Part shown: piece by piece, positions 1 through 7,475 of the stretch
Layout: the number at the start of each line of letters is the position of its first letter
Numbering within the stretch: position 1 is the stretch's first letter
Assembly (NCBI GenBank): GCA_964608325.1
Contig: CAZSMX010000014.1
Span: 1-19,054, forward strand
Direction: 5' to 3'
Length of the DNA stretch: 19,054 nt
Origin: CAZRVH01 sp964608325
GTDB lineage: Bacteria; Patescibacteriota; Gracilibacteria; Peribacterales; Peribacteraceae
Notes under the pieces: model-generated
What the model was told of the DNA's origin: nothing
Database searches by the model: none
What the model saw: the letters and a program-made list of their open reading frames with translations, nothing else
Translations under genes and position numbers: made by a program

Positions 1-1466
1 AGGATGACGTACTTGCCCTTCTCTTCATCGGAGATGAGTCCCAGCGCGATGCCGGAGACCGGGGCCTTCAGCGGCACGCCGGCCGCCATGAGGGCGAGGG
101 TGCTTCCGCAGGTCGCGGCCATGGAGGACGAACCGTTGGATTCCAAAATCTCGGTAACGGTGCGGATGGTGTACGGGAATTCCTCTTCCGTGGGCAGCAC
201 CGGCTCAAGTCCGCGCTGCGCCAGGTTTCCGTGTCCGATCTCGCGGTTGCCCGTCATGAGACGGTTGGACGTTTCTCCGACGGAGAACGGCGGGAAGTTA
301 TAGTGGTGCATGTAACGAAGCTCCCTCTCCCCTTCCATTCCTTCGATGAGCTGCTTGTCACCCGGGGATCCGAGCGTGCAGGTGGTGAGACCCTGCGTCT
401 CCCCGCGCTGGAACAGGCCGGAACCATGCACGCGCTGTGGCAACACGTCCACCATCGCGGTGAGCTGGCGGATCTGGTCGATCTTGCGGCTGCTCATGCG
501 GAGCCCTTCCTCAAGGACGAGGCGGCGCATTTCCGCCTTGATGATCTTGTCGACGAACACGTTGCCGTACTTGTAGAGCTTCATGAGCGTTTCATCCTCT
601 CCGGCGGGTCCGAACTTCTCTTCCAGCTTGGCGTTCGCCTCTTCCATGAGCTGGTTGAAGATCGCGCGGCGGGCCTTCTTGGACATGTCGTCCTTGATGG
701 CCTTGTTGATCGTCGGGACGGCCCAGGCCTTCAGGAATTCATATGCTTCCTTGTGCTCGAACGGGGCTTCCACCTCGAACTTCGACTTTCCGATTTCTTT
801 CTGGATGTCCGCGATGAACTTCGCGATCTTCTGCGCCCACTTCTTGCCGAACTCGATGGCGCGGAGGATGTCCTCTTCCGGCACCTGGTTGGCCCCGGCT
901 TCGATCATCACGACGCGATCCAAGGATGCCGTGACGAACATGTCGAGGTCGCTCTTCTCGCGGGCCTCGCGGGTGGGGTTCAACACCAATTCGCCTCCGA
1001 TGAGGCCGACGCGAACGGAACCGATGGGTCCGTCGAACGGACAATCGGAAATGGCCATCGCGAGGGATGCCGCATTTGCGGAGATCACGTCATGCTCGTT
1101 TTCGAAGTCATAGGACAGCGGGGTGCAGAACACCTGGATGTCGTTGCGGATGTGCTTGGGCACCATGGGGCGCAGGCCGCGGTCGATGACGCGGGCCATG
1201 AGGACGAAGTCGTCGCCCGGGCGGCCTTCGCGCTTGCGGAAGCGGCCTCCGGAAATCTTGCCTCCCGCGTAGTACTTCTCCTGGTAGACGAGCTGGAGTG
1301 GGAGGAAATCGACGCCCTCGCGCGGCTTGGCCGACACGGTGACGTTGCCCATGCAGACCGTGTCCCCCATCTGGGCGAGGACGGTCGCGTTGGCTTGGCG
1401 CCCGATGGCACCGGTTTTCATGATGAGCTTTTTATCCCCGAGCTCGAGGGTGTATTCCTTTTGCAT
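1..1466 (-). CDS. pnp: Polyribonucleotide nucleotidyltransferase (PNPase), 3' part missing at window edge
   Basis: Phosphorolytic 3'-5' exoribonuclease of mRNA turnover, cytoplasmic. The reading frame runs from ATG at 1466 off the left edge, giving about 488 residues of a family usually near 700; the missing part would carry the end of the second RNase PH domain and the KH and S1 domains. Seen: a first RNase PH domain with KREGRPGDDF and ARVIDRGLRPMVP, a helical middle region, then a second RNase PH domain with NFPPFSVGETSNR, GNREIGHGNLAQRGLEPVLP and ESNGSSSMAATCGSTLALM, all close to the PNPase consensus. It lies downstream of rpsO on the same strand, the common rpsO-pnp arrangement, but a terminator (1617-1643) separates them and pnp has a candidate promoter of its own (1569-1574). 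No Shine-Dalgarno site precedes the ATG. A 7-bp hairpin (1480-1500) lies 13 bases upstream of it. Confidence 0.96.
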   Translation of the reverse strand, partial: MQKEYTLELGDKKLIMKTGAIGRQANATVLAQMGDTVCMGNVTVSAKPREGVDFLPLQLVYQEKYYAGGKISGGRFRKREGRPGDDFVLMARVIDRGLRPMVPKHIRNDIQVFCTPLSYDFENEHDVISANAASLAMAISDCPFDGPIGSVRVGLIGGELVLNPTREAREKSDLDMFVTASLDRVVMIEAGANQVPEEDILRAIEFGKKWAQKIAKFIADIQKEIGKSKFEVEAPFEHKEAYEFLKAWAVPTINKAIKDDMSKKARRAIFNQLMEEANAKLEEKFGPAGEDETLMKLYKYGNVFVDKIIKAEMRRLVLEEGLRMSSRKIDQIRQLTAMVDVLPQRVHGSGLFQRGETQGLTTCTLGSPGDKQLIEGMEGERELRYMHHYNFPPFSVGETSNRLMTGNREIGHGNLAQRGLEPVLPTEEEFPYTIRTVTEILESNGSSSMAATCGSTLALMAAGVPLKAPVSGIALGLISDEEKGKYVI

Positions 1467-1479
1467 AAAACTGCGGTAA

Positions 1480-1500
1480 GGGAAGTGATAGAAACTTCCC
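1480..1500 (-). promoter_or_regulatory. Hairpin in the pnp 5' leader
   Basis: Perfect 7-bp inverted repeat (GGGAAGT / ACTTCCC) around a 7-base loop, ending 13 bases before the pnp ATG. A second small hairpin (GACGA-TGCG-TCGTC) lies at 1524-1537. In enterobacteria the pnp leader folds and is cut by RNase III for autoregulation; whether that applies here is inference. Confidence 0.4.
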
Positions 1501-1568
1501 TGGCCGGAGGTTCACATCGGACGGACGACGCATCGTCGGTTTGACGTAAACCTGAGTGGCGGGAAGTG

Positions 1569-1574
1569 AGTATA
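1569..1574 (-). promoter_or_regulatory. Candidate pnp promoter -10 box (TATACT)
   Basis: TATACT on the minus strand just downstream of the rpsO terminator, overlapping a second -10-like TATCCT (1574-1579). No good -35 box is visible. Use would give pnp a leader of about 96 bases containing both hairpins. Confidence 0.4.
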
Positions 1575-1616
1575 GGATACCAAAGAAACACCTGATCTCC
1601 TAGGCTTTCAAACATT

Positions 1617-1643
1617 AAAAAAGGCCCCTCTGCAGGAGCCTTT
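1617..1643 (-). terminator. Rho-independent terminator of rpsO
   Basis: On the minus strand a 9-bp stem (AAAGGCTCC / GGGGCCTTT, one G-U pair) with a six-base loop is followed by an unbroken T run. It starts 17 bases after the rpsO stop and lies before the pnp promoter candidate. Confidence 0.88.
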
Positions 1644-1660
1644 CGATAGATATGATGCAA

Positions 1661-1930
1661 TTATCTCTTGAGACCGTGCGTCTCCAGCACTTCCTGGTAC
1701 TTCTCCGGCTTGTTCATCTTGAGGTACGTGAGGAGCTTGCGGCGGCGCGCAACCATGCCGAGCAATCCCTTGCGGGCGCTGTGATCCTTCTTGTGATCCT
1801 GGAGGTGCTTCGTGAGGAAGTCGATCTTCTTGGTGAGAAGGGCGATCTGGACCTTCGGGGAACCCGTGTCCTTGGTGTGGTCGCGGTGCTTCTCGATGAG
1901 CTTCTTCTTGGCGGTGCGCTTCAGCGGCAT
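1661..1930 (-). CDS. rpsO: 30S ribosomal protein S15 (uS15)
   Basis: Primary 16S rRNA-binding protein of the small-subunit platform, also part of the B4 intersubunit bridge. It has 89 residues, the usual S15 length. Family hallmarks seen: HTKDTGSPKVQIALLTKKI near residues 18-36, then HLQDHKKDHSARKGLL, a basic RRRKLLTYLK segment and the C-terminal YQEVLETHGLKR. The ATG at 1930 gives the exact expected N-terminus (MPLKRTAKKK). The 20 bases before it are almost all pyrimidines and include CCTCC, the anti-Shine-Dalgarno sequence itself, so no Shine-Dalgarno site exists. A promoter candidate lies at 2014-2041 and a terminator at 1617-1643. S15 often represses its own mRNA through leader structure; a 5-bp hairpin at 1976-1990 is the only candidate seen. 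Confidence 0.98.
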   Translation of the reverse strand: MPLKRTAKKKLIEKHRDHTKDTGSPKVQIALLTKKIDFLTKHLQDHKKDHSARKGLLGMVARRRKLLTYLKMNKPEKYQEVLETHGLKR

Positions 1931-2013
1931 AGGAGTGGAGGAAAAAAGACGAGCAAAGAATGTGCCGGGCCTCAGTGACGCATATCGTCAGTCGAAGCGC
2001 GGACAGTGCATGG

Positions 2014-2041
2014 ATTCTACGGATTCGCTTTTAAAAAGCAA
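2014..2041 (-). promoter_or_regulatory. Candidate rpsO promoter
   Basis: Minus strand: TTGCTT (2036-2041), 16-base spacer, TAGAAT (2014-2019). The start would be near 2007, giving a leader of about 77 bases with a hairpin at 1976-1990. A weaker -10-like CATTCT at 1957-1962 would give a 20-base pyrimidine leader instead. Confidence 0.5.
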
Positions 2042-2164
2042 GAGATTCTTCACTTTACGCCTGAATTTCAAAGAGAACAGGTGATTGGAAACGAGAACAG
2101 CAAGCCTAGGCAAGGTGATAGAGTGGACAGTCGTTCACCCAGTGGTTACGATCCGGGGGTCGTC

Positions 2165-2173
2165 TGATAGGAT
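2165..2173 (+). promoter_or_regulatory. Extended -10 promoter of rmuC
   Basis: TGATAGGAT matches an extended -10 element (TGn plus TAGGAT). The predicted start near 2180 leaves a leader of about 17 bases containing only C and T apart from one A. Confidence 0.55.
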
Positions 2174-2196
2174 GACTGCCCTTCCCTACCCCTCCC

Positions 2197-3339
2197 ATGA
2201 ACTTCCTCTTCCTCGCAATCGGTTTGATCATCGGAGCAGCCGTCGGCGGTGCCGGAGCATACGTTTTCCTGAAGAGGGCGCACAGCGACGCCAACGATAT
2301 GATCGAGGCGCTTTCGGCGAAGGTGGTGACGAAGCAGGCGGAGCAGATTTTGCAATTGGCCGAATCCAAACTGAGCGGAAAGAAAGACGTCATCGACGGC
2401 ACACTGAAGAACATGAAAGACGAGCTTCACAAAGTGGAAACGTTCATGCGGGACCTGGAGAAAGACCGGATTGAAAAACTCGGCAAGGTGGATACGCGCA
2501 TGGATTCCGCCGCGATGGCCATCAAAGATCTCAGCGCGACCGCGGACAGCCTGAAGCGGGCGCTCGCCGGAAACAGCATCCGCGGGCAGTGGGGGGAACG
2601 CATGGCGGAAGACGTCTTGCGCCTGGCAGGCATGGTGGAAGGCATCAACTACATCAAGCAGACGAAACTGCAGGACAGCGGCTCGCGCCCCGACTTCACC
2701 TTCATCCTTCCGCAGAATCAGACGGTGAACATGGATGTGAAATTCCCCTTCAACAACTACCAGCTGTACGTGGAAGCGACGAACGAGATGGAAAAGGAGA
2801 AGTACAAGAAGGACTTCATCAAGGACGTGAAGCTTCGCGTGAAGGAATTGCAGACGCGCGGCTACGTGAACACGCAGGAGAACACGGTCGACTACGTGCT
2901 GCTCTTCATCCCGAACGAACAGATCTTCAGCTTCATCAACGAACACGCGCGCGACGTGATCGACGAGGCGCTCCAGGGAAAGACCATCCTCTGCTCCCCG
3001 CTCAGCCTCTACGCCATCCTCGCGGTCGTCCGCCAATCCATCGACAACTTCCGCATGGAGAGCAAGTCGCAGGAAATGATCAAAGTATTCGGCACGTTCC
3101 ATGAGCAATGGACGAAGTTCAAGGACCAAATGGAAACGGTGCGCAACCGTTTCGCTTCGACGCAGAAGGAATACGACGAACTGCTCGGCACGCGCACGCG
3201 CCAGCTGGACAAGCCGCTCGAGAAAATCGAGGAGATGCGCCTGAACCAAACGGTGGAACCGGCGCACATCAGCAAGACGCTCGACAAGGCGATCAAGAAG
3301 CAATTGCCGATGACGGAAGGAGCGGAAACCACGCTGTGA
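2197..3339 (+). CDS. rmuC: RmuC family DNA recombination protein, membrane-anchored
   Basis: RmuC proteins limit recombination at inverted repeats and carry a predicted PD-(D/E)XK-type nuclease fold; the exact activity is unsettled. The 380-residue product starts with a single membrane segment (residues 2-25, Gly/Ala-rich), followed by a charged helical, probably coiled-coil stretch (about 30-125). The RmuC core follows, opening at NSIRGQWGERMAEDVL, with RPDFTFILP (164-172) and MDVKFPFNNY (179-188). D166, D180 and K182 are plausible nuclease-type residues. The C-terminal part returns to helix. The ATG at 2197 fits the membrane anchor; its leader is pure pyrimidine with no Shine-Dalgarno site. 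The gap to uvrD is 46 bases, so rmuC and uvrD may be partly co-transcribed; both act in genome maintenance. Confidence 0.93.
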   Translation: MNFLFLAIGLIIGAAVGGAGAYVFLKRAHSDANDMIEALSAKVVTKQAEQILQLAESKLSGKKDVIDGTLKNMKDELHKVETFMRDLEKDRIEKLGKVDTRMDSAAMAIKDLSATADSLKRALAGNSIRGQWGERMAEDVLRLAGMVEGINYIKQTKLQDSGSRPDFTFILPQNQTVNMDVKFPFNNYQLYVEATNEMEKEKYKKDFIKDVKLRVKELQTRGYVNTQENTVDYVLLFIPNEQIFSFINEHARDVIDEALQGKTILCSPLSLYAILAVVRQSIDNFRMESKSQEMIKVFGTFHEQWTKFKDQMETVRNRFASTQKEYDELLGTRTRQLDKPLEKIEEMRLNQTVEPAHISKTLDKAIKKQLPMTEGAETTL

Positions 3340-3368
3340 ACAATGTCATGAAAATCAAGCAGCCAACC

Positions 3369-3374
3369 TATTCT
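3369..3374 (+). promoter_or_regulatory. Weak candidate -10 box of uvrD/pcrA (TATTCT)
   Basis: TATTCT ends 11 bases before the ATG at 3386, giving a leader of about five bases. There is no -35 box or TGn extension, so read-through from rmuC is an equally good explanation. Confidence 0.3.
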
Positions 3375-3385
3375 TTTCCTGTACC

Positions 3386-5674
3386 ATGCACGCCGTGCAA
3401 ATGACGGACGATCTCATTTTTGGGCCGCTGAACGAACCGCAGAGAGAAGCCGTGCGCAATGTCACGGGACCTATTTTGATCTTGGCGGGAGCCGGCTCGG
3501 GGAAGACGCGTGCGCTCACGCACCGTATCGCCTACCTCATGCAGAACGGCGTGCCGCCGTGGCAGATCCTGTCGGTGACGTTCACGAACAAGGCCGCGAA
3601 GGAGATGAAGGAGCGCATCAAGAATATGCTGCACCTTACGGAAGGCGAAGACCTGGCGCCGTGGGAATCCGGCCAGGGAAAGATGCCGGTGATGGGCACG
3701 TTCCATAGCATCTGCGTGCGCATTTTGCGTCGTGACATCGAAAAATTGGGACGCGACCGCGGGTTCGTGATCTACGACGGAGACGATCAGGAGAAGCTGA
3801 TGAAGCAGGTACTGAAGGACATGAAGATCGACGAGGCGGAACTGAAGCCGCGCCCTGCTTTGAGCTACATCGGGCGATTCAAGTCCGAGGGAGTTGGCCC
3901 CAAGGAAGCCGAGAAGCAGGCGTCGATCGACCGCATGAAGGTCATCGTGCAAGTCTATCAGAAATACGACCACGCGCTTCGCCAAGCGAACGCCATGGAC
4001 TTCGATGATCTCATTTTGGAAACCGTCCGCCTCTTCAAGGAATGCCCGGACGTGCTGGACCGCTACCAGGAAACCTGGAGGTACCTCCACGTGGACGAGT
4101 ACCAAGACACGAACCACGGCCAGTACGAGTTCATCACGCTCCTCGCGCAGAAGTACCGCAACCTCTGCGTCATCGGCGATCCGGACCAGTCCATCTACGG
4201 CTTCCGCGGGGCGGATATCCGCAACATCCTGGAATTCGAGAACGACTACAAAGACGCGAAACGCATCAAGTTGGAGCAGAACTACCGCTCCACCCAGCCC
4301 ATCCTCAGCTCCGCGGACCAGGTGATTTCCGCGAACCCCAACCGCCCGGAGAAGAAGATGTGGACCAGCCGCACCGACGGCCCGAAGATCATCGTGAACG
4401 AGGTGCGCGACGAACGGCGCGAGGCGGAGGAAGCGATCAACGCCGTAAAGAAGATGCAGAACGACGGGGTGCCGCTGAAAGAGCAGGTCATCCTGTACCG
4501 CACCCACGCGCAATCGAGGTTGTTCGAAGAAGCCTGCATGCGCGGCGGCGTCCCCTACCGCATCCTGGGCGGCCTCAAGTTCTACCTCCGCAAGGAAGTG
4601 AAAGACGTGCTCGGGTACCTCTATACCCTTCTCAATCCGCACGATACCGTGTCCCTCCTGCGCATCATCAACGTACCGAGCAGGAAGATCGGCAACACGA
4701 CGTTGGAGAAGTTGAACGCATTCAGCCAGATCTACTCGATGCCGCTGTGGGAAACGCTGAAACATGCCAATGAGGTACAGGACCTGGATAACGGAGCGAA
4801 GACGCGCATCGCGAAATTCACCGAAACCATCGAAAAATACCGCATGCGCCTGGACCGCGAAGTGCCGAGCTTCCTCATCAAGGAACTTCTGGAAGAAGTG
4901 GGCATGGAAGACTGGCTGAAGGAGGAGGAAGACGGCGAGGACCGCTGGAACAACATCCAGGAACTCATCACCGTCATGCACAAGTACGATTCGCTCGACC
5001 CGCGCACGGCCCTCACGAGCTTCCTGGAGGAAGTGGCGCTCGTGTCGGAAGTGGACAAGATGGACAGCGGCAACGACGCGCTCACCCTCATGACGCTGCA
5101 CCTGTGCAAGGGACTGGAATGGGAGCATGTGATCATCGTGGGGTGCGAGGAAGGGCTTTTCCCGCACTCCAACAGCCTGTACGACAAGGAACAGCTGGAA
5201 GAGGAGCGTCGCATCATGTACGTCGGTATGACCCGCGCCAGGACTCATTTGAGATTGATGTTCGCCACGAACCGCTTCCAGTGGGGTGAGAACAAGTCCG
5301 GCGCGCCCAGCCGCTTCCTGGACGACCTGCCCGAGCAACATGTAGAACGCCGCAGCGACGAGATGCTCTCCGCCTTCGCCTGGAGCACGGGCAAGGCCTT
5401 CGAACGCGCGACGAAAGGAAGCGGCAGCCACCTGCAACCGTTCCGTCAGAACAGCGACAGCCAGGACGTGGAGATCGAGTTTAACCAGGACATGGGAAGC
5501 GACTCGCAGGAGCCGGAGATGCGCGGGGAGATCGCGGAGGGGTCCCAAGTGAAACACCCGACCTTCGGCATCGGAGTGGTGAAAGCGCGCCGAGGCGATA
5601 TCGTGGACATCGTCTTCAAAGGGGGCGTGAAAAAGACGTTCGCATTGAGCATTGCGCCCTTGCAAGTCATCTAA
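3386..5674 (+). CDS. UvrD/PcrA-type superfamily 1A DNA helicase
   Basis: ATP-driven 3'-5' DNA helicase for repair and removal of blocked complexes. At 762 residues it has the usual UvrD/PcrA length. Motifs in order: Q motif LNEPQREAV (15-23), Walker A AGAGSGKT (34-41), motif Ia VTFTNKAAKEM (64-74), GTFHS (104-108), Walker B VDEYQDTN (236-243), motif III GDPDQSIYGFRGAD (264-277), motif IV QNYRSTQPI, motif V LHLCKGLEWEHV and motif VI RRIMYVGMTRAR. The C-terminus (KHPTFGIGVVKA to the end) matches the PcrA/UvrD Tudor-like domain, which in other bacteria contacts RNA polymerase. Motif V has Cys where Ala is usual. The start is uncertain: ATG 3386 and an in-frame ATG at 3401 are both possible, and neither has a Shine-Dalgarno site. 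No gene symbol is given because UvrD and PcrA cannot be separated here. Confidence 0.95.
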   Translation: MHAVQMTDDLIFGPLNEPQREAVRNVTGPILILAGAGSGKTRALTHRIAYLMQNGVPPWQILSVTFTNKAAKEMKERIKNMLHLTEGEDLAPWESGQGKMPVMGTFHSICVRILRRDIEKLGRDRGFVIYDGDDQEKLMKQVLKDMKIDEAELKPRPALSYIGRFKSEGVGPKEAEKQASIDRMKVIVQVYQKYDHALRQANAMDFDDLILETVRLFKECPDVLDRYQETWRYLHVDEYQDTNHGQYEFITLLAQKYRNLCVIGDPDQSIYGFRGADIRNILEFENDYKDAKRIKLEQNYRSTQPILSSADQVISANPNRPEKKMWTSRTDGPKIIVNEVRDERREAEEAINAVKKMQNDGVPLKEQVILYRTHAQSRLFEEACMRGGVPYRILGGLKFYLRKEVKDVLGYLYTLLNPHDTVSLLRIINVPSRKIGNTTLEKLNAFSQIYSMPLWETLKHANEVQDLDNGAKTRIAKFTETIEKYRMRLDREVPSFLIKELLEEVGMEDWLKEEEDGEDRWNNIQELITVMHKYDSLDPRTALTSFLEEVALVSEVDKMDSGNDALTLMTLHLCKGLEWEHVIIVGCEEGLFPHSNSLYDKEQLEEERRIMYVGMTRARTHLRLMFATNRFQWGENKSGAPSRFLDDLPEQHVERRSDEMLSAFAWSTGKAFERATKGSGSHLQPFRQNSDSQDVEIEFNQDMGSDSQEPEMRGEIAEGSQVKHPTFGIGVVKARRGDIVDIVFKGGVKKTFALSIAPLQVI

Positions 5675-5705
5675 AAAAAGACCGGCGGCGCTGGGCCCCG
5701 GTCTT
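5673..5705 (-). terminator. Terminator of the SLH-domain gene (minus strand)
   Basis: Minus-strand stem AAGACCGG / CCGGTCTT (8 bp, GC-rich loop) is followed directly by seven T. It begins 12 bases beyond the SLH gene stop and its T run covers the uvrD stop region. It shares one arm with the plus-strand hairpin at 5700-5714. Confidence 0.85.
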
Positions 5706-5718
5706 CTGAAGACCTTTT
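5700..5718 (+). terminator. Terminator of uvrD/pcrA (plus strand), sharing an arm with the minus-strand one
   Basis: Plus-strand GGTCTT-CTG-AAGACC followed by TTTT. The GGTCTT arm (5700-5705) is also the arm used by the opposing terminator, so the two hairpins are alternative folds of one 40-base cassette. The T run overlaps the stop codon of the opposing gene. Confidence 0.6.
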
Positions 5719-7372
5719 AGTTGAACAAAGTCCCGCGCGCGACCGGCGTATCAACCGGAAGCCATTCGAACGTGCTCGTACCATCCGTCCAGGTAACATC
5801 ACCGGCCGCGGTGATGGTTCCCGGATCACTAACGGTAACGCGAAGGGAGGGATTCGTGACGTTGGAGTTCACGGTGATGTCGCCGTAGACGCGGATCGTT
5901 TTCTGTAAGTCGACGATGCCGATTCCGGATGGAATGCTGGCGCAAGTGATCACCGTGGAACTGTTTGTGCAAGCCGACGTATCATCGCCTCCCTCCGTGC
6001 GCAGATGCACGTTGCTCAGGCTGACGCCGCTGCCTTCGATACGAAGGTCGAGATCGGTAATGCGGACCTGTGCCTGGCTGTCACCTTCGGTTGCAGTGAC
6101 GCGGAACTGCGCAAGGAGCTGGCTGCTGCCGGCGGTAAGGGCGCTATTGCTTAGGCCCGTATTCACGAAGGACGTGATGGCGGCACGCGCCGTTTCGGAC
6201 GCAGGGAACGTATCGGTAGACGTGGTGGAATACTCATCGTTGCTCCAGTCACCGGTACCGCTGAGGGTCACGTTGTTCACCTCAATCGTCTCGCCGCTGA
6301 TACCGCCAGCATCGTATTCTTTCAGAACCCCGCGGAGGTATACAGACATGTCGACCCTTCGGGGCAATTGGAGCGCGCCATCTGCCAGATGCAGCGTGAA
6401 GACCGAGCTACTGGAACTGTCGCGTACGGCATTGCCAAGCAAGCGGCTGGAAGAGTCGTAAACGCGAATGAGCGACAGTGACTGCGCGCTGCCGTTCAAC
6501 GTGATCACGATCTGGTCGACGTTGATCGCCTCGTCGTCGCTGAAAAACTTCACGCCGGCAAGAATGGAAGATGTCTCTCCCAAGACGAGGATATTCGACT
6601 GAACCGACGTATCTGTTCGGGGATCGATGCTGACGGACGATGCGGACGAACGGGAGGAGGATAAGGAGATCCTGGACGAGGAAGATTGGGACGAGCGGGA
6701 AGAAGAGGAGCGCCCTGCTTCCGCGGCACGCAGTTCATCGAGTTCACCTTCCACGTACGCTTGGTATGCAACCGCAAGTCGCGCCATTTCGCCGCGTGTA
6801 ATGACATCACCCGGACGCAGTCCTGCAAGACCGATCTCGAATTGATTGGCGGCCCTGACGTACGGTTCGTACCAGCGGTCGCCTTCCGTGGACCCGGACA
6901 CAGACACCGCGAATATCTCCGAAAGGATCTTCAAAGCCTCCTCATACTGGATGGATCGCCCGGGCTCGAAGCGCCAGCGATCCGGAGAGACGTCCTCGCG
7001 GGCATTGCCGCGTACGTAACCGATCACCTTGGCATCGCAGACATCCTGGGCGTACCAGGCATCGGGAGAGACGTCGGGGAAGCACCCGCGGGAAGCTGCC
7101 GTTCCCGTATTCGGGGCGAGGCGCATGGCTATCGTGACGAATTCCGCGCGATTCAGCAGGGTATCGGCACGAAAGGTGCCGTCTGCATTGCCGCGAAGTA
7201 CGTCTTGGTCTGTCAGGACCGAGACTGCAATAGTGGTCGGACGGTCCCAGGGGCTGTCGGTGTACCGATCGATGTTGGAACCGGAAAAGTCCCGGGCGAA
7301 CGCACTTGTGACCGCAAGGGACGCGCCTACAAGGATCGTAAAAGCCGATAATGAACGGAAAGGATGTGTCAT
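5717..7372 (-). CDS. Secreted SLH-domain surface protein with Ser-rich linker
   Basis: Probable exported cell-surface protein of 551 residues. A signal peptide is visible (basic start, hydrophobic core about 10-22, ending near SAFARD). Three SLH-like repeats follow: about 45-85 (VLRGNADGTFRADTLLNRAEF), 97-155 (CFPDVSPDAWYAQDV then FEPGRSIQYEEALKIL) and 165-205 (WYEPYVRAANQFEIGL then ITRGEMARLAVAY). Residues 220-248 are a linker of mostly Ser with Arg, which shows as a purine-rich tract at about 6630-6715 on the plus strand. The C-terminal half is Thr/Ser/Val-rich, probably beta-sandwich, with a C-T-N ... I-T-C-A cysteine pair. SLH domains anchor proteins to cell-wall polymers; the partner here is unknown. 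The gene stands alone with its own terminator. No Shine-Dalgarno site precedes the ATG; the closest -10 candidate is TAATAT about 30 bases upstream. Confidence 0.85.
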   Translation of the reverse strand: MTHPFRSLSAFTILVGASLAVTSAFARDFSGSNIDRYTDSPWDRPTTIAVSVLTDQDVLRGNADGTFRADTLLNRAEFVTIAMRLAPNTGTAASRGCFPDVSPDAWYAQDVCDAKVIGYVRGNAREDVSPDRWRFEPGRSIQYEEALKILSEIFAVSVSGSTEGDRWYEPYVRAANQFEIGLAGLRPGDVITRGEMARLAVAYQAYVEGELDELRAAEAGRSSSSRSSQSSSSRISLSSSRSSASSVSIDPRTDTSVQSNILVLGETSSILAGVKFFSDDEAINVDQIVITLNGSAQSLSLIRVYDSSSRLLGNAVRDSSSSSVFTLHLADGALQLPRRVDMSVYLRGVLKEYDAGGISGETIEVNNVTLSGTGDWSNDEYSTTSTDTFPASETARAAITSFVNTGLSNSALTAGSSQLLAQFRVTATEGDSQAQVRITDLDLRIEGSGVSLSNVHLRTEGGDDTSACTNSSTVITCASIPSGIGIVDLQKTIRVYGDITVNSNVTNPSLRVTVSDPGTITAAGDVTWTDGTSTFEWLPVDTPVARGTLFN

Positions 7373-7475
7373 ACGTGGATATAAACGAAGGAAACGTGTT
7401 TATATTACAGAAAAGACTGGTTTTTCGTGCCCAGACAAGCTTTACCCGGCCGTTGTTCCATGTCACGCTCTGCGT

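Noticed and set aside
231..1544. 437-codon open frame on the plus strand
   Set aside because: It lies opposite pnp, whose conserved motifs are clear on the minus strand; the plus frame has no recognisable protein features and is a GC-driven shadow.
2146..3303. 385-codon open frame on the minus strand
   Set aside because: Shadow of rmuC, which has an anchor helix and the RmuC core on the plus strand.
3368..5665. 765-codon open frame on the minus strand
   Set aside because: It mirrors uvrD/pcrA almost end to end. All helicase motifs are on the plus strand, and the minus product is a His/Val/Arg-rich shadow typical of GC-rich DNA.
6640..6715. Purine-rich plus-strand tract, considered as a simple repeat or mirror repeat
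   Set aside because: It is explained by the Ser/Arg codons of the SLH protein linker on the other strand.
7029..7475. Upstream extension of the ksgA frame
   Set aside because: This part is antisense to the SLH gene start, and KsgA homology begins right after ATG 7476.
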